Assembly (NCBI RefSeq): GCF_029016285.1
Contig: NZ_CP091975.1
Coordinates: forward strand, 2,542,001 to 2,606,000
Origin: Vibrio sp. DW001
Lineage (GTDB): Bacteria; Pseudomonadota; Gammaproteobacteria; Enterobacterales; Vibrionaceae
Direction of reading: 5' to 3'
DNA: 64,000 bases
The notes below the pieces were generated by a model. The model ran no database searches, had not been told where the DNA came from, and saw only the letters and a program-made list of their open reading frames with translations. A program made the position numbers and the translations under genes. Positions within the stretch are counted from its first letter, which is position 1. Each line of letters begins with the position of its first letter. This document shows, piece by piece, positions 9,916-19,553 of this stretch.

Positions 9916-10551
9916 ATGTTAACCGCGATTAAAAACAACGGCGCGACATTAGCTATCTTTGCTTGCGCTTGCACAGGCCTCGTGGCTATTACTCATTACT
10001 TAACTGAAGATACCATCTTGCAGCAAGAGCGAGACCAGCTAAAATCGATACTTAACGAAGTGATACCGCATCAGATGCATGATAATGAACTTTATTCGGC
10101 TTGTACTTTAGTGCAGTCGATACAGCTCGGTAGTGATGAACCTTTACCCACTTACATTGCAACAAAAAATGGGCAACCAAGCGCCGTTGCAATGGAAGTT
10201 ATCGCACCAGATGGCTATAACGGAAAAATTAAACTCATTGTCGGTATCGATTTTCAAGGTGTTGTGACGGGTACACGCGTACTGACTCATCGAGAAACAC
10301 CCGGGTTAGGTGATAAAATTGACACGAGAATATCCAATTGGATCGACAGTTTCATAGGGAAACAAGTCACACAGGACAACCTTGATAGCTGGAAAGTGAA
10401 GAAAGATGGTGGTCAGTTTGATCAATTCACTGGTGCAACTATTACCCCTAGAGCCGTCGTAAAAGCAGTAAAACGAGGCGTTATATTCTACAATGAAAAC
10501 CGCGACGCTTTACATTCTCAACCGCTAAATTGTGGAGAAGACAATGGGTGA
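9916..10551 (+). CDS. rnfG: RnfG (RsxG), periplasmic flavoprotein subunit
   Basis: RnfG is anchored by one N-terminal helix (residues 12-30), with the remainder in the periplasm. It carries a covalent FMN attached to threonine in the FMN-binding motif [12 protein letters not shown] near residue 175. This is the substrate form for the flavin transferase ApbE, which is not encoded in this window. The length of 211 residues is normal. AAGGAAAAAT precedes the ATG. It overlaps rnfE by eight bases if rnfE begins at 10544. Confidence 0.96.
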   Translation: MLTAIKNNGATLAIFACACTGLVAITHYLTEDTILQQERDQLKSILNEVIPHQMHDNELYSACTLVQSIQLGSDEPLPTYIATKNGQPSAVAMEVIAPDGYNGKIKLIVGIDFQGVVTGTRVLTHRETPGLGDKIDTRISNWIDSFIGKQVTQDNLDSWKVKKDGGQFDQFTGATITPRAVVKAVKRGVIFYNENRDALHSQPLNCGEDNG

Positions 10552-11233
10552 ACATAAAATACTGCTGCAAAATGGTTTATGGAAAAACAATCCAGTTTTA
10601 GTTCAGCTATTGGGTCTTTGCCCCTTGCTTGCAGTCTCATCTACTGTAACGAACGCATTAGGATTGGGTATCGCCACCACGCTTGTTCTTATCGGCTCCA
10701 ATTTAATCGTATCGCTAGTACGTGATTATGTGGCGAAAGAGGTGCGTCTTCCTGTTTTTGTTATGATCATTGCAGCACTGGTGACCTGTGTGCAACTGCT
10801 CATGAATGCCTATGCCTACGGCTTATTCCTATCACTTGGTATCTTCATTCCTCTCATAGTGACCAACTGTATAATTATCGGTCGCGCTGAAGCTTACGCG
10901 GCAAAAAACGAACCACTACCTGCCGCTCTAGATGGGTTATGGATGGGTATTGGCATGACATCCGTGCTTGTTTTACTCGGCACGATACGCGAAGTAATAG
11001 GGAATGGTACCTTATTTGATGGTGCGGATTTATTACTTGGCAGTTGGGCAACCTCGCTACGAATTGAACTATTTCACGTTGAAAGTAACTTCTTATTAGC
11101 GATGTTGCCACCGGGTGCATTTATCGGTGTAGGATTCATTATCGCATTCAAAAACGTGATTGATTCACACATCACCGCTCGAAAACCAAAAGTAAAAAAA
11201 CCTGTTATTGAACGGGTTAGAGTCACTAACTAA
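10544..11233 (+). CDS. rnfE: RnfE (RsxE), ion-translocating electron-transfer subunit
   Basis: RnfE is an inner-membrane subunit homologous to NqrD and to RnfA. It has the same six-helix inverted topology and the half-membrane motifs [17 protein letters not shown] and [12 protein letters not shown]. The frame is open from a GTG at 10532, but ATG 10544 with GGAG just upstream gives the usual N-terminus ([16 protein letters not shown]) and 229 residues. Its start lies inside the 3' end of rnfG, which suggests translational coupling. It is the last rnf gene; nth follows after 19 bases and may be on the same transcript, as in other gamma-proteobacteria. Confidence 0.96.
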   Translation: MGEHKILLQNGLWKNNPVLVQLLGLCPLLAVSSTVTNALGLGIATTLVLIGSNLIVSLVRDYVAKEVRLPVFVMIIAALVTCVQLLMNAYAYGLFLSLGIFIPLIVTNCIIIGRAEAYAAKNEPLPAALDGLWMGIGMTSVLVLLGTIREVIGNGTLFDGADLLLGSWATSLRIELFHVESNFLLAMLPPGAFIGVGFIIAFKNVIDSHITARKPKVKKPVIERVRVTN

Positions 11234-11252
11234 CCTGAATTCGGGGTAAACG

Positions 11253-11888
11253 ATGAACAATGCAAAACGGATTGTAATTCTTGAAAGATTACGAGACAAC
11301 AACCCTAACCCTCAAACAGAGTTAAACTGGAATTCACCTTTTGAACTACTGATTGCGGTACTGCTCTCTGCTCAAGCGACGGATGTTAGTGTTAATAAAG
11401 CGACGAACAAGCTTTATCCAGTCGCTAACACGCCGAAAGCCATCCTTGATTTAGGTGTTGATGGTGTAAAAGAGTACATCAAGACCATTGGGTTATTTAA
11501 TTCTAAGGCAGAGAATGTCATTAAGACCTGCCGTATTTTACTTGAAGAACACAACAGCGTGGTACCAGAGAGTAGAGAGCTTTTAGAAGCTCTACCTGGT
11601 GTGGGTAGAAAGACGGCCAATGTAGTATTAAATACCGCATTTGGTTGGCCGACAATTGCTGTTGATACACATATCTATCGAGTGTCCAATCGAACAAAGC
11701 TTGCGATGGGCAAAACCGTGGATAACGTAGAGCAAAAGCTTTTAAAGGTCATTCCAACTGAATTTAAACTCGATGTTCATCACTGGCTAATCTTGCATGG
11801 ACGTTATACGTGCATCGCCAGAAAACCACGTTGTGGCAGCTGTATCATAGAAGATCTGTGTGAGTACGCCTCAAAAACAGAACTATAA
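11253..11888 (+). CDS. nth: Endonuclease III (DNA glycosylase/AP lyase)
   Basis: Nth removes oxidised pyrimidines from DNA and cleaves the abasic site. The 211-residue protein has the helix-hairpin-helix LPGVGRKTANVVL at about residues 113-125, with the catalytic lysine (GRK) and the catalytic aspartate in AVDTHIYRVSNR. The C-terminal 4Fe-4S loop has the canonical spacing C-X6-C-X2-C-X5-C (CIARKPRCGSCIIEDLC). The start ATG is preceded by GGGG about 7 bases upstream. Linkage to rnf is classical. Confidence 0.98.
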   Translation: MNNAKRIVILERLRDNNPNPQTELNWNSPFELLIAVLLSAQATDVSVNKATNKLYPVANTPKAILDLGVDGVKEYIKTIGLFNSKAENVIKTCRILLEEHNSVVPESRELLEALPGVGRKTANVVLNTAFGWPTIAVDTHIYRVSNRTKLAMGKTVDNVEQKLLKVIPTEFKLDVHHWLILHGRYTCIARKPRCGSCIIEDLCEYASKTEL

Positions 11889-11963
11889 TGATAAACGAGT
11901 TAGAATATCGACTAATAACCTCAGCATAACTGGCTGCTAAATATAAAAACCGGGAGAAGTACA

Positions 11964-12380
11964 ATGTCAAATGGTCGCGTGTTACACACAATGTTACGAG
12001 TCGGTGATTTAGACCGTTCTATCGAATTCTATACCAATGTGATGGGTATGAAGTTACTTAGAAAAAACGAGAACTCAGAATATAAATATACCTTAGCATT
12101 TGTCGGTTTCGGCGATGAGTCTCAGGGATCGGTGATTGAACTTACCTACAATTGGGGTACGACAGAATACGAAATGGGCAATGCCTTTGGTCATATCGCT
12201 ATCGGTGTGGATGACATCTATACGACTTGCGATGCGATTAAAAACGCTGGCGGAAACATTACGCGTGAACCAGGACCCGTTAAAGGTGGTACAACACAAA
12301 TCGCCTTCGTTAAAGATCCAGACAACTATATGATTGAGTTAATTCAGAATAAAGAAGCAAGCGAAGGTCTTGAAGGATAA
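11964..12380 (+). CDS. gloA: Lactoylglutathione lyase (glyoxalase I)
   Basis: GloA isomerises the hemithioacetal of methylglyoxal and glutathione to S-lactoylglutathione. The 138 residues form two VOC modules. The four metal ligands can be placed in the usual positions: His in RVLHTMLRV, Glu in VIELTYNW, His in AFGHIAIG and Glu in [20 protein letters not shown] precedes the ATG. A 9-bp inverted repeat at 12463-12487 lies between it and the convergent yecM gene. Confidence 0.97.
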   Translation: MSNGRVLHTMLRVGDLDRSIEFYTNVMGMKLLRKNENSEYKYTLAFVGFGDESQGSVIELTYNWGTTEYEMGNAFGHIAIGVDDIYTTCDAIKNAGGNITREPGPVKGGTTQIAFVKDPDNYMIELIQNKEASEGLEG

Positions 12381-12462
12381 CCTTCGATTCTAATTGACTC
12401 TCGTTCTGGACGAACAACCAAGTTCACATCTAGAATCAGTTACCCGTTTCATTCTTTAACTA

Positions 12463-12487
12463 TTGCCATTGTATTGTTCAATGGCAA
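12463..12487. terminator. Hairpin between gloA and yecM
   Basis: TTGCCATTG (12463-12471) and CAATGGCAA (12479-12487) form a 9-bp stem with a 7-base loop between two convergent genes. No T-run follows on either strand, so termination is only likely from position. Confidence 0.45.
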
Positions 12488-12515
12488 AGTACCCTTCAAT
12501 ACTAACCAAATCGAT

Positions 12516-13109
12516 TCAGGCCTCCGATAAAACGACACGTTTCAATGTGTGTGGGTGCAGTTTTATACACACCTCATTCCTTTTAAACGCAACGGTCGGA
12601 TTGGCTAAACGTTCATCCTCTCCTTTAGGGCTAGAAATCTTGGTCGTTATTCCCAGCAGCCCCATTTTATCCCACATATCGTTCAATTTAGGAATGCGAA
12701 ACTTTAGTTCTTCTAAGTACTCTTCTGCCGTCTTTGCTTCAGATGGAATAACAAACTCCATATGTTCCCATCCTTGCTCTGGATAGTGCTTACCTTTTGC
12801 TGGATAAGGTAATTCTAAGCATTCTACAGTCCAGTCTCGTACTGAAATAGATTGATTGAGTTCCAACACAATAATCGGTCGACCATTGATATACGCAGAA
12901 GAAATCACCTTACCAAATTCTAGCCACGCGTCATGAGCTTGCTCTGTTAGCTGGTAATCATTGATACGAAGAGCAATGTGATCGGCTTGATACGTTGTCA
13001 AATCAAGCCCAATGTCTTGCATCAATTTGATAATTTTATCTGAAAATTGTGGCACGTTTTTTAGCATCTGCTCAGGTGTTAACTCGCATTCAAACAACCG
13101 GTTAGTCAT
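12516..13109 (-). CDS. yecM: YecM family VOC-fold protein
   Basis: A 197-residue protein of the YecM group, which has a vicinal-oxygen-chelate fold resembling isomerases and dioxygenases but no proven activity. Features seen are ADHIALRIND near residues 42-51 and EQGWEHMEFVIP near residue 116, where the histidines and glutamates that would bind metal sit. It is transcribed away from argS, as in other gamma-proteobacteria, which supports the family assignment. The cellular role is unknown. Confidence 0.85.
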   Translation of the reverse strand: MTNRLFECELTPEQMLKNVPQFSDKIIKLMQDIGLDLTTYQADHIALRINDYQLTEQAHDAWLEFGKVISSAYINGRPIIVLELNQSISVRDWTVECLELPYPAKGKHYPEQGWEHMEFVIPSEAKTAEEYLEELKFRIPKLNDMWDKMGLLGITTKISSPKGEDERLANPTVAFKRNEVCIKLHPHTLKRVVLSEA

Positions 13110-13326
13110 CTTGGGCTACTCTATTTGTCAATTTGTTCCCGATATTATCAATAACAACGAAAAAAAGTATAACAATTTGTTTTTCTTTATCTGTTAGCCA
13201 AGGGGTTAACTTGCTATTATTACCCCCATTTTTATAAACAAATATGCTGTATGCGTCCTATGTTGGCTTACGCAAGAACGCCGAAAACGCATAGCAATAC
13301 AATTCTAAGAATTGAAGGAATCTCGT

Positions 13327-15060
13327 GTGAATATCCAAGCACTTATTAATGACAAAGTATCTCTGGCTCTTGTAGCCGCTGGCGCACCTGAAGGCAGCCC
13401 TGCTGCTGTACGCCAATCTGCAAAAGCACAATTTGGTGACTACCAAGCAAATGGTGTAATGGGCGTTGCAAAAAAATTAGGCATTAACCCAAGAGAATTT
13501 GCTCAAAAAGTATTGGACGTACTCGATCTTGATGGCATCGCTAGCAAAACAGAGATTGCCGGTCCTGGTTTCATCAATATTTTTCTAAGTGAAGCGTTCC
13601 TTGCAAGCCAAGCTGAGTTAGCACTCGCTGATGAACGCTTAGGTGTGAGAGTAGAAGAACAAAAGACTATCGTCGCGGACTATTCCGCGCCAAACGTAGC
13701 AAAAGAGATGCACGTAGGGCACTTACGCTCAACTATCATCGGTGATGCGGTTGTTCGTACCCTTGAATTTCTTGGTCATAACGTCGTGCGTGCTAACCAT
13801 ATTGGTGATTGGGGTACTCAGTTCGGTATGCTTATCGCTAACCTAGAGCGTATTCAAAAAGAATCTGGCGAAGTATCAATGGAGCTATCTGACCTTGAAA
13901 CTTTCTACCGTGAATCAAAAAAACTGTACGATGAAGACGAAGAATTTGCCAAGCTCGCTCGTAGCTATGTCGTTAAACTTCAAGGCGGGGATCAATACTG
14001 CGCTGAGATGTGGAAAAAACTTGTCGATGTCACGATGATTCAGAACCAACATAATTATGACCGTTTGAGTGTTTCTCTTACCCGTGATGATGTGATGGGT
14101 GAAAGCATGTACAACGACATGCTGCCGGGTATTGTTGCTGATCTAAAAGAAAAAGGTCTCGCAGTAGAAAACGACGGTGCTCAGGTTGTTATTCTGGACG
14201 AATACAAGAATAAAGATGGCGAGCCGATGGGTGTTATCATCCAAAAACGTGATGGTGGTTTCCTTTACACGACCACTGACATCGCCTGTGCAAAATACCG
14301 ATACGAAACGCTAAAAGCAGACCGCGTATTATACTTCATCGATTCCCGTCAGCATCAACATCTAATGCAGGCTTGGACAATCGTTCGTAAAGCTGGTTAC
14401 GTACCTGAAGAAGTCACGCTAGAGCATCACGCTTTTGGCATGATGCTTGGTAAAGATGGTCGTCCATTTAAAACGCGTGCTGGCGGTACGGTTCGCCTAG
14501 CTGACCTACTAGACGAAGCACAGGTTAGAGCACAGAAGCTTATTGAGAGCAAAAACCCTGAATTAGGTGAAGCCGAAAAAGAAGCGATTGCCGCTACCGT
14601 TTCAATGGCTGCCGTAAAATACGCTGACCTATCAAAGCACCGTACAACCGACTATATCTTTGATTGGGATAACATGTTGGCTTTCGAAGGCAATACCGCG
14701 CCATACATGCAGTATGCGTATACTCGTGTCGCATCTATCTTTGCGAAAGCGGGCATCTCAATGGATGGCATCACTGGTGACATAGTGATTACTGAAGAGA
14801 AAGAAAAGGCGATTATCGCGAAACTACTTCAATTTGAAGAAGCCGTTCAATCTGTTGCACGTGAGGGTCAACCCCACATCATGTGTAGTTATCTGTTTGA
14901 ATTGGCGGGCCTATTCTCTAGCTTCTATGAAGCCTGTCCTATTCTGGTTGCAGAAAACGAGTCCATTAAACAAAGTCGTCTGAAATTGGCGGCGTTAACC
15001 GCAAAAACAATCAAGCAGGGTTTATCACTGCTTGGTATAGATACGCTAGAACGTATGTAA
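13327..15060 (+). CDS. argS: Arginyl-tRNA synthetase
   Basis: ArgS charges tRNA-Arg in the cytoplasm and is a class I synthetase. The HIGH-type motif HVGHLRS is at about residues 125-131. As in most arginyl enzymes a canonical KMSK is missing; the equivalent loop reads [16 protein letters not shown]. The C-terminal DALR anticodon-binding domain ends in [12 protein letters not shown], the standard terminus. The frame opens at a TTG at 13312, but GTG 13327 is chosen because the product then begins [10 protein letters not shown] like the family and AAGGAATCTC precedes it. This gives 577 residues. A strong terminator follows. Confidence 0.98.
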   Translation: MNIQALINDKVSLALVAAGAPEGSPAAVRQSAKAQFGDYQANGVMGVAKKLGINPREFAQKVLDVLDLDGIASKTEIAGPGFINIFLSEAFLASQAELALADERLGVRVEEQKTIVADYSAPNVAKEMHVGHLRSTIIGDAVVRTLEFLGHNVVRANHIGDWGTQFGMLIANLERIQKESGEVSMELSDLETFYRESKKLYDEDEEFAKLARSYVVKLQGGDQYCAEMWKKLVDVTMIQNQHNYDRLSVSLTRDDVMGESMYNDMLPGIVADLKEKGLAVENDGAQVVILDEYKNKDGEPMGVIIQKRDGGFLYTTTDIACAKYRYETLKADRVLYFIDSRQHQHLMQAWTIVRKAGYVPEEVTLEHHAFGMMLGKDGRPFKTRAGGTVRLADLLDEAQVRAQKLIESKNPELGEAEKEAIAATVSMAAVKYADLSKHRTTDYIFDWDNMLAFEGNTAPYMQYAYTRVASIFAKAGISMDGITGDIVITEEKEKAIIAKLLQFEEAVQSVAREGQPHIMCSYLFELAGLFSSFYEACPILVAENESIKQSRLKLAALTAKTIKQGLSLLGIDTLERM

Positions 15061-15076
15061 TATTTTCAATATGAAA

Positions 15077-15103
15077 AGCCCCGTTTAATACGGGGCTATT
15101 TTA
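15077..15103 (+). terminator. Intrinsic terminator of argS
   Basis: AGCCCCGT (15077-15084) and ACGGGGCT (15090-15097) form a GC-rich 8-bp stem with a 5-base loop, followed by ATTTTAT. Confidence 0.88.
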
Positions 15104-15194
15104 TATATCTTACTGCAAATTAACCGCTTATTGTTTATTACCATTCTCATTACATGTTATAAATAGACATCATGACACAACAGAGATCTTCGTG

Positions 15195-15623
15195 ATGGCT
15201 TTTGCATTACATCCTCAATTAGAACAAGACACATCTAAGATTGGCGAGTTCCCTTTATGTACCATTCTTCTTAATAAAGACGACAGTGTACCGTGGATAA
15301 TTCTGGTACCGAAGGTCGATGGTGTAAAAGAATTACATCAGTTATCAATGGATCAGCAGCATCAGTTTTTGATTGAAAGCCAAATTATTTCGAAGATGTT
15401 AGAAGCGATTTTCTTACCCGATAAGCTAAATCTGGGTGCATTAGGCAATATGGTTCCTCAACTGCATATTCACCATGTCGCTCGTTTTATATCTGATATC
15501 GCATGGCCGGGGCCAATCTGGGGAAATACAGCAGGTAGGTATCGAACGAATGATGAACAGAGCGCATTAATTAAGAAAGTAACAGGTGAGTTACTAAAGA
15601 GCCGTGTGTTTCAGAAACAGTAG
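15195..15623 (+). CDS. HIT domain protein
   Basis: A 142-residue histidine-triad family protein, a group of nucleotide hydrolases and transferases. The triad region reads QLHIHHVARF, so the third histidine sits one place earlier than in the classical H-x-H-x-H pattern. The following AWPGPIWG is typical of a proteobacterial subgroup of unknown substrate. GTG at 15192 and ATG at 15195 are both possible starts; ATG is preferred. It follows argS with its own upstream region and precedes the convergent feoC. Confidence 0.85.
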   Translation: MAFALHPQLEQDTSKIGEFPLCTILLNKDDSVPWIILVPKVDGVKELHQLSMDQQHQFLIESQIISKMLEAIFLPDKLNLGALGNMVPQLHIHHVARFISDIAWPGPIWGNTAGRYRTNDEQSALIKKVTGELLKSRVFQKQ

Positions 15624-15661
15624 GCTCTTTGTGTTGATAAGTGAAAATATAAAAATTATGA

Positions 15662-15892
15662 CTACGAGATAACCGTCATTTGAATATCGTTACTATGGAC
15701 TGCCCTATACCGTATTTGCCTAACGTTATCTCTCTTATCCAGATCCACTATCCGCGATAGTGAACCTTTTGTCACCCATACCTCCAGCATCGCATCGACA
15801 CCGTCTTCACTCAGGGCGAATTTCTTAGCTAATTCAGTGCGTGTAACACTACCCTGTTCAAAAATGTATGCTTTAAGGTCAGAAAGAATCAA
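15662..15892 (-). CDS. feoC: FeoC, small winged-helix protein of the ferrous-iron system
   Basis: FeoC is a 76-residue winged-helix protein that in Vibrio associates with FeoB at the inner membrane. The N-terminal half is the recognisable DLKAYIFEQGSVTRTELAKK helix-turn-helix. The enterobacterial protein carries a wing with several cysteines for an iron-sulfur cluster, but this one contains no cysteine at all, as is known for V. cholerae FeoC. Its start overlaps the feoB stop by four bases, so it is translationally coupled and last in feoABC. Confidence 0.93.
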   Translation of the reverse strand: MILSDLKAYIFEQGSVTRTELAKKFALSEDGVDAMLEVWVTKGSLSRIVDLDKRDNVRQIRYRAVHSNDIQMTVIS

Positions 15893-18168
15893 GCCATTGC
15901 CTCGGTTAAAGTCATCTGTTTCTGCCCTTCTTTCTTAAGTAAGAAGTAGGTTCCAATCCAAACAACAAGAACACCGACAATCCATGAGGCACTCGTTACT
16001 GGTTGTGCGCTGAAGTGCATAACGTTGTAATAAAGTGCGGCTCCAGTATAGGCAAGCAACATGGTCCAGCTTGCAATAAATGCAGCATACTTGCGACCAA
16101 ACTCTTTCATGTACGCGCCCATTGCGGCAACACAAGGCGTGTAAAGCAGTATGAAAATTAGGTAAGAAAATGCAGCGTGTCCTGTAACAAAATTGGATTT
16201 AAGATTACCAAAAATGCTCGTATCGACTTCTTGCTCTTCCGCAACCATCGCTATATCGGTAAGGTCACCAACCTCAATACCCATCGGGTCACTGAAACTC
16301 AGTCCCATCAAGTTTTCTGGAATAGTCATTACCGCTTCTTCGATACTTGCCGCCAGATCAAACTCTGCACCCTCGCCGTTATCCGAAGAAGAATACAGAC
16401 TATTCAAGGTGCCAACGACGGCTTCTTTAGCGAATATCCCGGTAATAATACCTACCGTTGCAGGCCAATTATCGTCGTTTACACCAATAGGACCAAAAAC
16501 TGGAGTGATGACTTGAGCGGCTTTAGATAATACTGATTTGTCACTGTCTTCATTGCCGAATGAACCGTCTGTGCCCAACGAATTGAAGAAGCTTAATATC
16601 GTCACCACGACAACAATCGTCTTGCCTGCACCCAACACAAAACGCTTCAATTTCTGCCACGTTTTAATGAGTACATTTTGCACGGTTGGAATCTCATAAT
16701 CAGGCATTTCCATGATCAACGCATCACTTGAGCCCGGGTAGAGTGTTTTCTTTAATAGTAACCCAGTCGCAACTGCAGCAAGTATCCCCAAAATATAGAG
16801 AGCAAATACGACGTTTTGACCACTGCCTGGAAAGAAAGCCGCAGCAAAAAGTGCGTACACAGGTAAGCGTGCACCACAGGACATAAATGGAGCCATTGAT
16901 GCGGCCAGTTTACGCTCACGTTCTTGATCCAATGTTCGTGTGGCCATAATCGACGGTACGTTACAGCCAAACCCGAGTACTAGCGGTACAAATGCTTTGC
17001 CTGGTAAGCCGATTTTTTGCATTACTTTATCTAAAACAAACGCCGCTCGTGCCATATAACCAGAGCTTTCAAGAACAGCTAAGAACAGGTACAAGGCCGC
17101 GATCACAGGGATAAATGTCGCTACAGTTTGAATACCACCACCGACACCGTCAGCAATCAAAGTGACGAGCCAAATAGGAAGGTGGGCATCTAATAGGTAA
17201 TGTCCACCATCGACCAGAAGGGCGCCGACACTAATATCAAAAAAGTCGATAAATGCGCTACCAATGTTGATAGAGAACATAAACATCAAATACATAACAA
17301 CAAAGAAAAAAGGTACCCCAACCCACTTGTTTAAAATAAACAGATCCGCTTTTTCTGTAAAGCTACGGCTCAATTTCCCTTCGGACTTGCGAATATGTTT
17401 CAGTTCATTGTGTATAAAAGAATATTTGGTATCGGCGACCTGAAGATCGATATCAATCTCGGCACTCAATATCGTTTGACGAACCTTGGCTCTATCTTCT
17501 TCAGTGAGACTATTTAGTATCAATGCGTCGTTCTCTAGCGCTCGTATTGCAAGCGCACGGCTGGACACAGTCTCTTCATTCCAAATTGAAGCTAAAGTCG
17601 CGATAGCCTGTTCTAACTCATCACCGTAGTTTAGGTTATGGACAGAAAGTGCCACACCTTGAAGCAGAATTTTATGGAGTTTTACTTTAAATTTATTGAC
17701 TTGCTGTTGGTCATTTGCGGAAAGAGTTAATACTGGACAGCCAAGGGTCTTTTCAAGTGCTTTAACATCAAGAACCTGTCGTTCTCTGGCAAGCGTATCC
17801 ATCTTATTCAGCACAACTATCATTGGTCGGCCGAGCTCTCTTAACTGCAGCGTTGTATACAAACTTCTTTCTAAGCAACTTGCATCTACAACGTTAATGA
17901 TAAGATCAGCTGGATGCGTTAATACCGCTCTTGAAGCGATGGACTCATCAATGCTGTTCGCGTCATTTCCACTATCTAGAGCGTAGATACCGGGTAGGTC
18001 CGTTAGGCTAAACTTGTTGCCCGAATGATATAGAAAGCCTGTTTTTTTCTCGACGGTGACACCAGGCCAGTTTCCTACCTGTTGCTTCGCACCGGTTAAA
18101 GCATTAAATAGCGTTGTTTTGCCGCTGTTTGGATTACCTACAGTGAGAATTTTATATTCAGTTTGCAT
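15889..18168 (-). CDS. feoB: FeoB, ferrous iron transporter
   Basis: FeoB imports Fe(II) through the inner membrane under low oxygen. The 759-residue protein has an N-terminal G-protein domain with G1 GNPNSGKTT (residues 11-19), G3 DLPG and G4 NKMD. A helical regulatory segment follows, then a membrane domain with two Gate regions containing the cysteines in LGFGCNVPSIMATR and MSCGARLPVY. A C-terminal hydrophobic pair ends in FLLKKEG. The start overlaps the feoA stop (TAATG) by one base. Length is normal. Confidence 0.98.
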   Translation of the reverse strand: MQTEYKILTVGNPNSGKTTLFNALTGAKQQVGNWPGVTVEKKTGFLYHSGNKFSLTDLPGIYALDSGNDANSIDESIASRAVLTHPADLIINVVDASCLERSLYTTLQLRELGRPMIVVLNKMDTLARERQVLDVKALEKTLGCPVLTLSANDQQQVNKFKVKLHKILLQGVALSVHNLNYGDELEQAIATLASIWNEETVSSRALAIRALENDALILNSLTEEDRAKVRQTILSAEIDIDLQVADTKYSFIHNELKHIRKSEGKLSRSFTEKADLFILNKWVGVPFFFVVMYLMFMFSINIGSAFIDFFDISVGALLVDGGHYLLDAHLPIWLVTLIADGVGGGIQTVATFIPVIAALYLFLAVLESSGYMARAAFVLDKVMQKIGLPGKAFVPLVLGFGCNVPSIMATRTLDQERERKLAASMAPFMSCGARLPVYALFAAAFFPGSGQNVVFALYILGILAAVATGLLLKKTLYPGSSDALIMEMPDYEIPTVQNVLIKTWQKLKRFVLGAGKTIVVVVTILSFFNSLGTDGSFGNEDSDKSVLSKAAQVITPVFGPIGVNDDNWPATVGIITGIFAKEAVVGTLNSLYSSSDNGEGAEFDLAASIEEAVMTIPENLMGLSFSDPMGIEVGDLTDIAMVAEEQEVDTSIFGNLKSNFVTGHAAFSYLIFILLYTPCVAAMGAYMKEFGRKYAAFIASWTMLLAYTGAALYYNVMHFSAQPVTSASWIVGVLVVWIGTYFLLKKEGQKQMTLTEAMA

Positions 18169-18395
18169 TAGATGGCCTCGACATCAATTTCTGAAGCAAT
18201 ATTTTTACGTACTGCTAGAGACATTCCTCTAACTCGAACCTGAATAGGGTCACCCATTGGTGCGCGGCGAATCACTTTCACTTCAGTGTTCGGAAGCACG
18301 CCCATCACCATCAGTTTTTTTCGTAACTCTAATGTCAGATTTGAAAACGCCCTAATCTTTGCGCTTTGACCATCTTTCAATTCTGATAGTTTCAT
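18168..18395 (-). CDS. feoA: FeoA, SH3-like accessory protein of the iron transporter
   Basis: FeoA is a small cytoplasmic SH3-fold protein needed for FeoB activity. The 75 residues show the typical LSELKDGQSAKI start and MGVLPNTEVKVIRRAPMGDP core. It is the first gene of feoABC. The upstream region has a Fur-like sequence and an FNR-like sequence (listed separately), consistent with iron and oxygen control. Confidence 0.96.
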   Translation of the reverse strand: MKLSELKDGQSAKIRAFSNLTLELRKKLMVMGVLPNTEVKVIRRAPMGDPIQVRVRGMSLAVRKNIASEIDVEAI

Positions 18396-18411
18396 GGTTG
18401 GCCCTTAAATA

Positions 18412-18483
18412 TGCTCAAATGATAATAATTTCTATTAAGGTATAGTATCAAGTAAGCGCATCATTTAAATTGTTCTATATCAA
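18412..18483 (-). promoter_or_regulatory. Probable Fur and FNR sites upstream of feoABC
   Basis: AATGATAATAATTTCTATT at about 18419-18437 resembles the Fur box (repeats of GATAAT/ATTATC). TTGTTCTATATCAA at 18470-18483 matches the FNR palindrome TTGAT-N4-ATCAA with one mismatch. Both lie within 90 bases upstream of feoA. Another Fur-like stretch, AATTATCATTTAGAT, lies at about 18500-18514. Assignments are by consensus only. Confidence 0.6.
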
Positions 18484-18592
18484 CTTCCTTATTAAAAACA
18501 ATTATCATTTAGATAAACCTCTGAATTCCAACCACTCGCGGACACTTTGTCCCGCTTAAGACAATCGATTATCTTTGAAAAAAGAGCAAATA

Positions 18593-19474
18593 TTAATAGG
18601 ACAGGCACTCTTTGTAAGCGCTTGCTAACCCTTCAATAAATCTAAAATAGGCACCACTCGTTGGTTCAAAATCGGTGGCTAATGGGTCGAGCACACCAAC
18701 AAATACATCGCTTCCGCGTATGACAGATTCCACAGTGGCTGGCTTAAACTGAGGTTCGGAGAACACACAAGATGCGGCACCGTTTTTCAATGCACTACGG
18801 ATCTGGATCAAGGTTTTTGCGCCGGGTTTTCTGTCTGGAGAAAGCGTAAAGTACCCAATTTTGTTCAATTGAAAATAGGATTCGAAGTATCCATAGGCGT
18901 CATGAAATACGTAGTAACCTTTGTTTTTATACGGGGCAAGTTCGGCGGTTATCTTGCTGACAGTCTTATCCAAATTGGAAACGAATTGAGTGTAATTAGC
19001 CTGATATTGAACGGCGTTTTCCTGATCAATTTTCGATAGTTTCAACGTGATTACACTTGCTATTTGCTTAGCGAGTGTTGGACCAAGCCAGATATGTGGG
19101 TCAACACGTCCATGGTCATGTCCTTCGTGTGATGTTTCGTCAGAATCGTCATGCTCATCAATGGCGATATCACTTTCAGATAGCTGAAGCGAGTTCTCTG
19201 ACCCTAACAACACTTTCTCTAAGAACGGTTCTAACTCTGGCCCAAACCAGATCACGAGATCAGCGCGTTTTACCGTCTTTAGATCAGAGGGCTTCATCGC
19301 ATAATCGTGAGGAGAGGCTGTCGAACTGATTAACGACTCTGGTTCTGTAATACCTTGAGTGATCTCTAATGCGATTAGCTGAAACGGCTTAATGCTTGTA
19401 ATAATCGTTGTCGCATAACTCAACGGAGATAACACTGTTAGCAAAAATAGAGAAGACTTAATAATTATATTCAT
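18593..19474 (-). CDS. znuA: ZnuA, periplasmic zinc-binding protein
   Basis: ZnuA delivers zinc to the ZnuBC permease. The 293-residue protein starts with a signal peptide (residues 1-21, cleavage near SYA-TT). Zinc ligands are in the expected places: ASPHDYAMKPSD, VDPHIWLGP and VFHDAYGYFE. A His/Asp/Glu-rich acquisition loop (DEHDDSDETSHEGHDHG) lies at about 108-124, as in high-affinity zinc binders. It is divergent from znuCB across an intergenic region of 79 bases holding a Zur-type palindrome. Confidence 0.95.
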   Translation of the reverse strand: MNIIIKSSLFLLTVLSPLSYATTIITSIKPFQLIALEITQGITEPESLISSTASPHDYAMKPSDLKTVKRADLVIWFGPELEPFLEKVLLGSENSLQLSESDIAIDEHDDSDETSHEGHDHGRVDPHIWLGPTLAKQIASVITLKLSKIDQENAVQYQANYTQFVSNLDKTVSKITAELAPYKNKGYYVFHDAYGYFESYFQLNKIGYFTLSPDRKPGAKTLIQIRSALKNGAASCVFSEPQFKPATVESVIRGSDVFVGVLDPLATDFEPTSGAYFRFIEGLASAYKECLSY

Positions 19475-19509
19475 TTATACGCTACGTAATCTAGTTTAAA
19501 TTTCAGCCC

Positions 19510-19530
19510 GAATGTTATATTATAACAAGT
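19510..19530. promoter_or_regulatory. Zur operator between znuA and znuC
   Basis: The palindrome GTTATATTATAAC (19514-19526), inside GAATGTTATATTATAACAAG, matches the gamma-proteobacterial Zur consensus GTTATA-N-TATAAC. One central site would allow zinc repression of both divergent transcripts. Confidence 0.88.
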
Positions 19531-19553
19531 CGCTTTGTAAATGAGATTTATTC

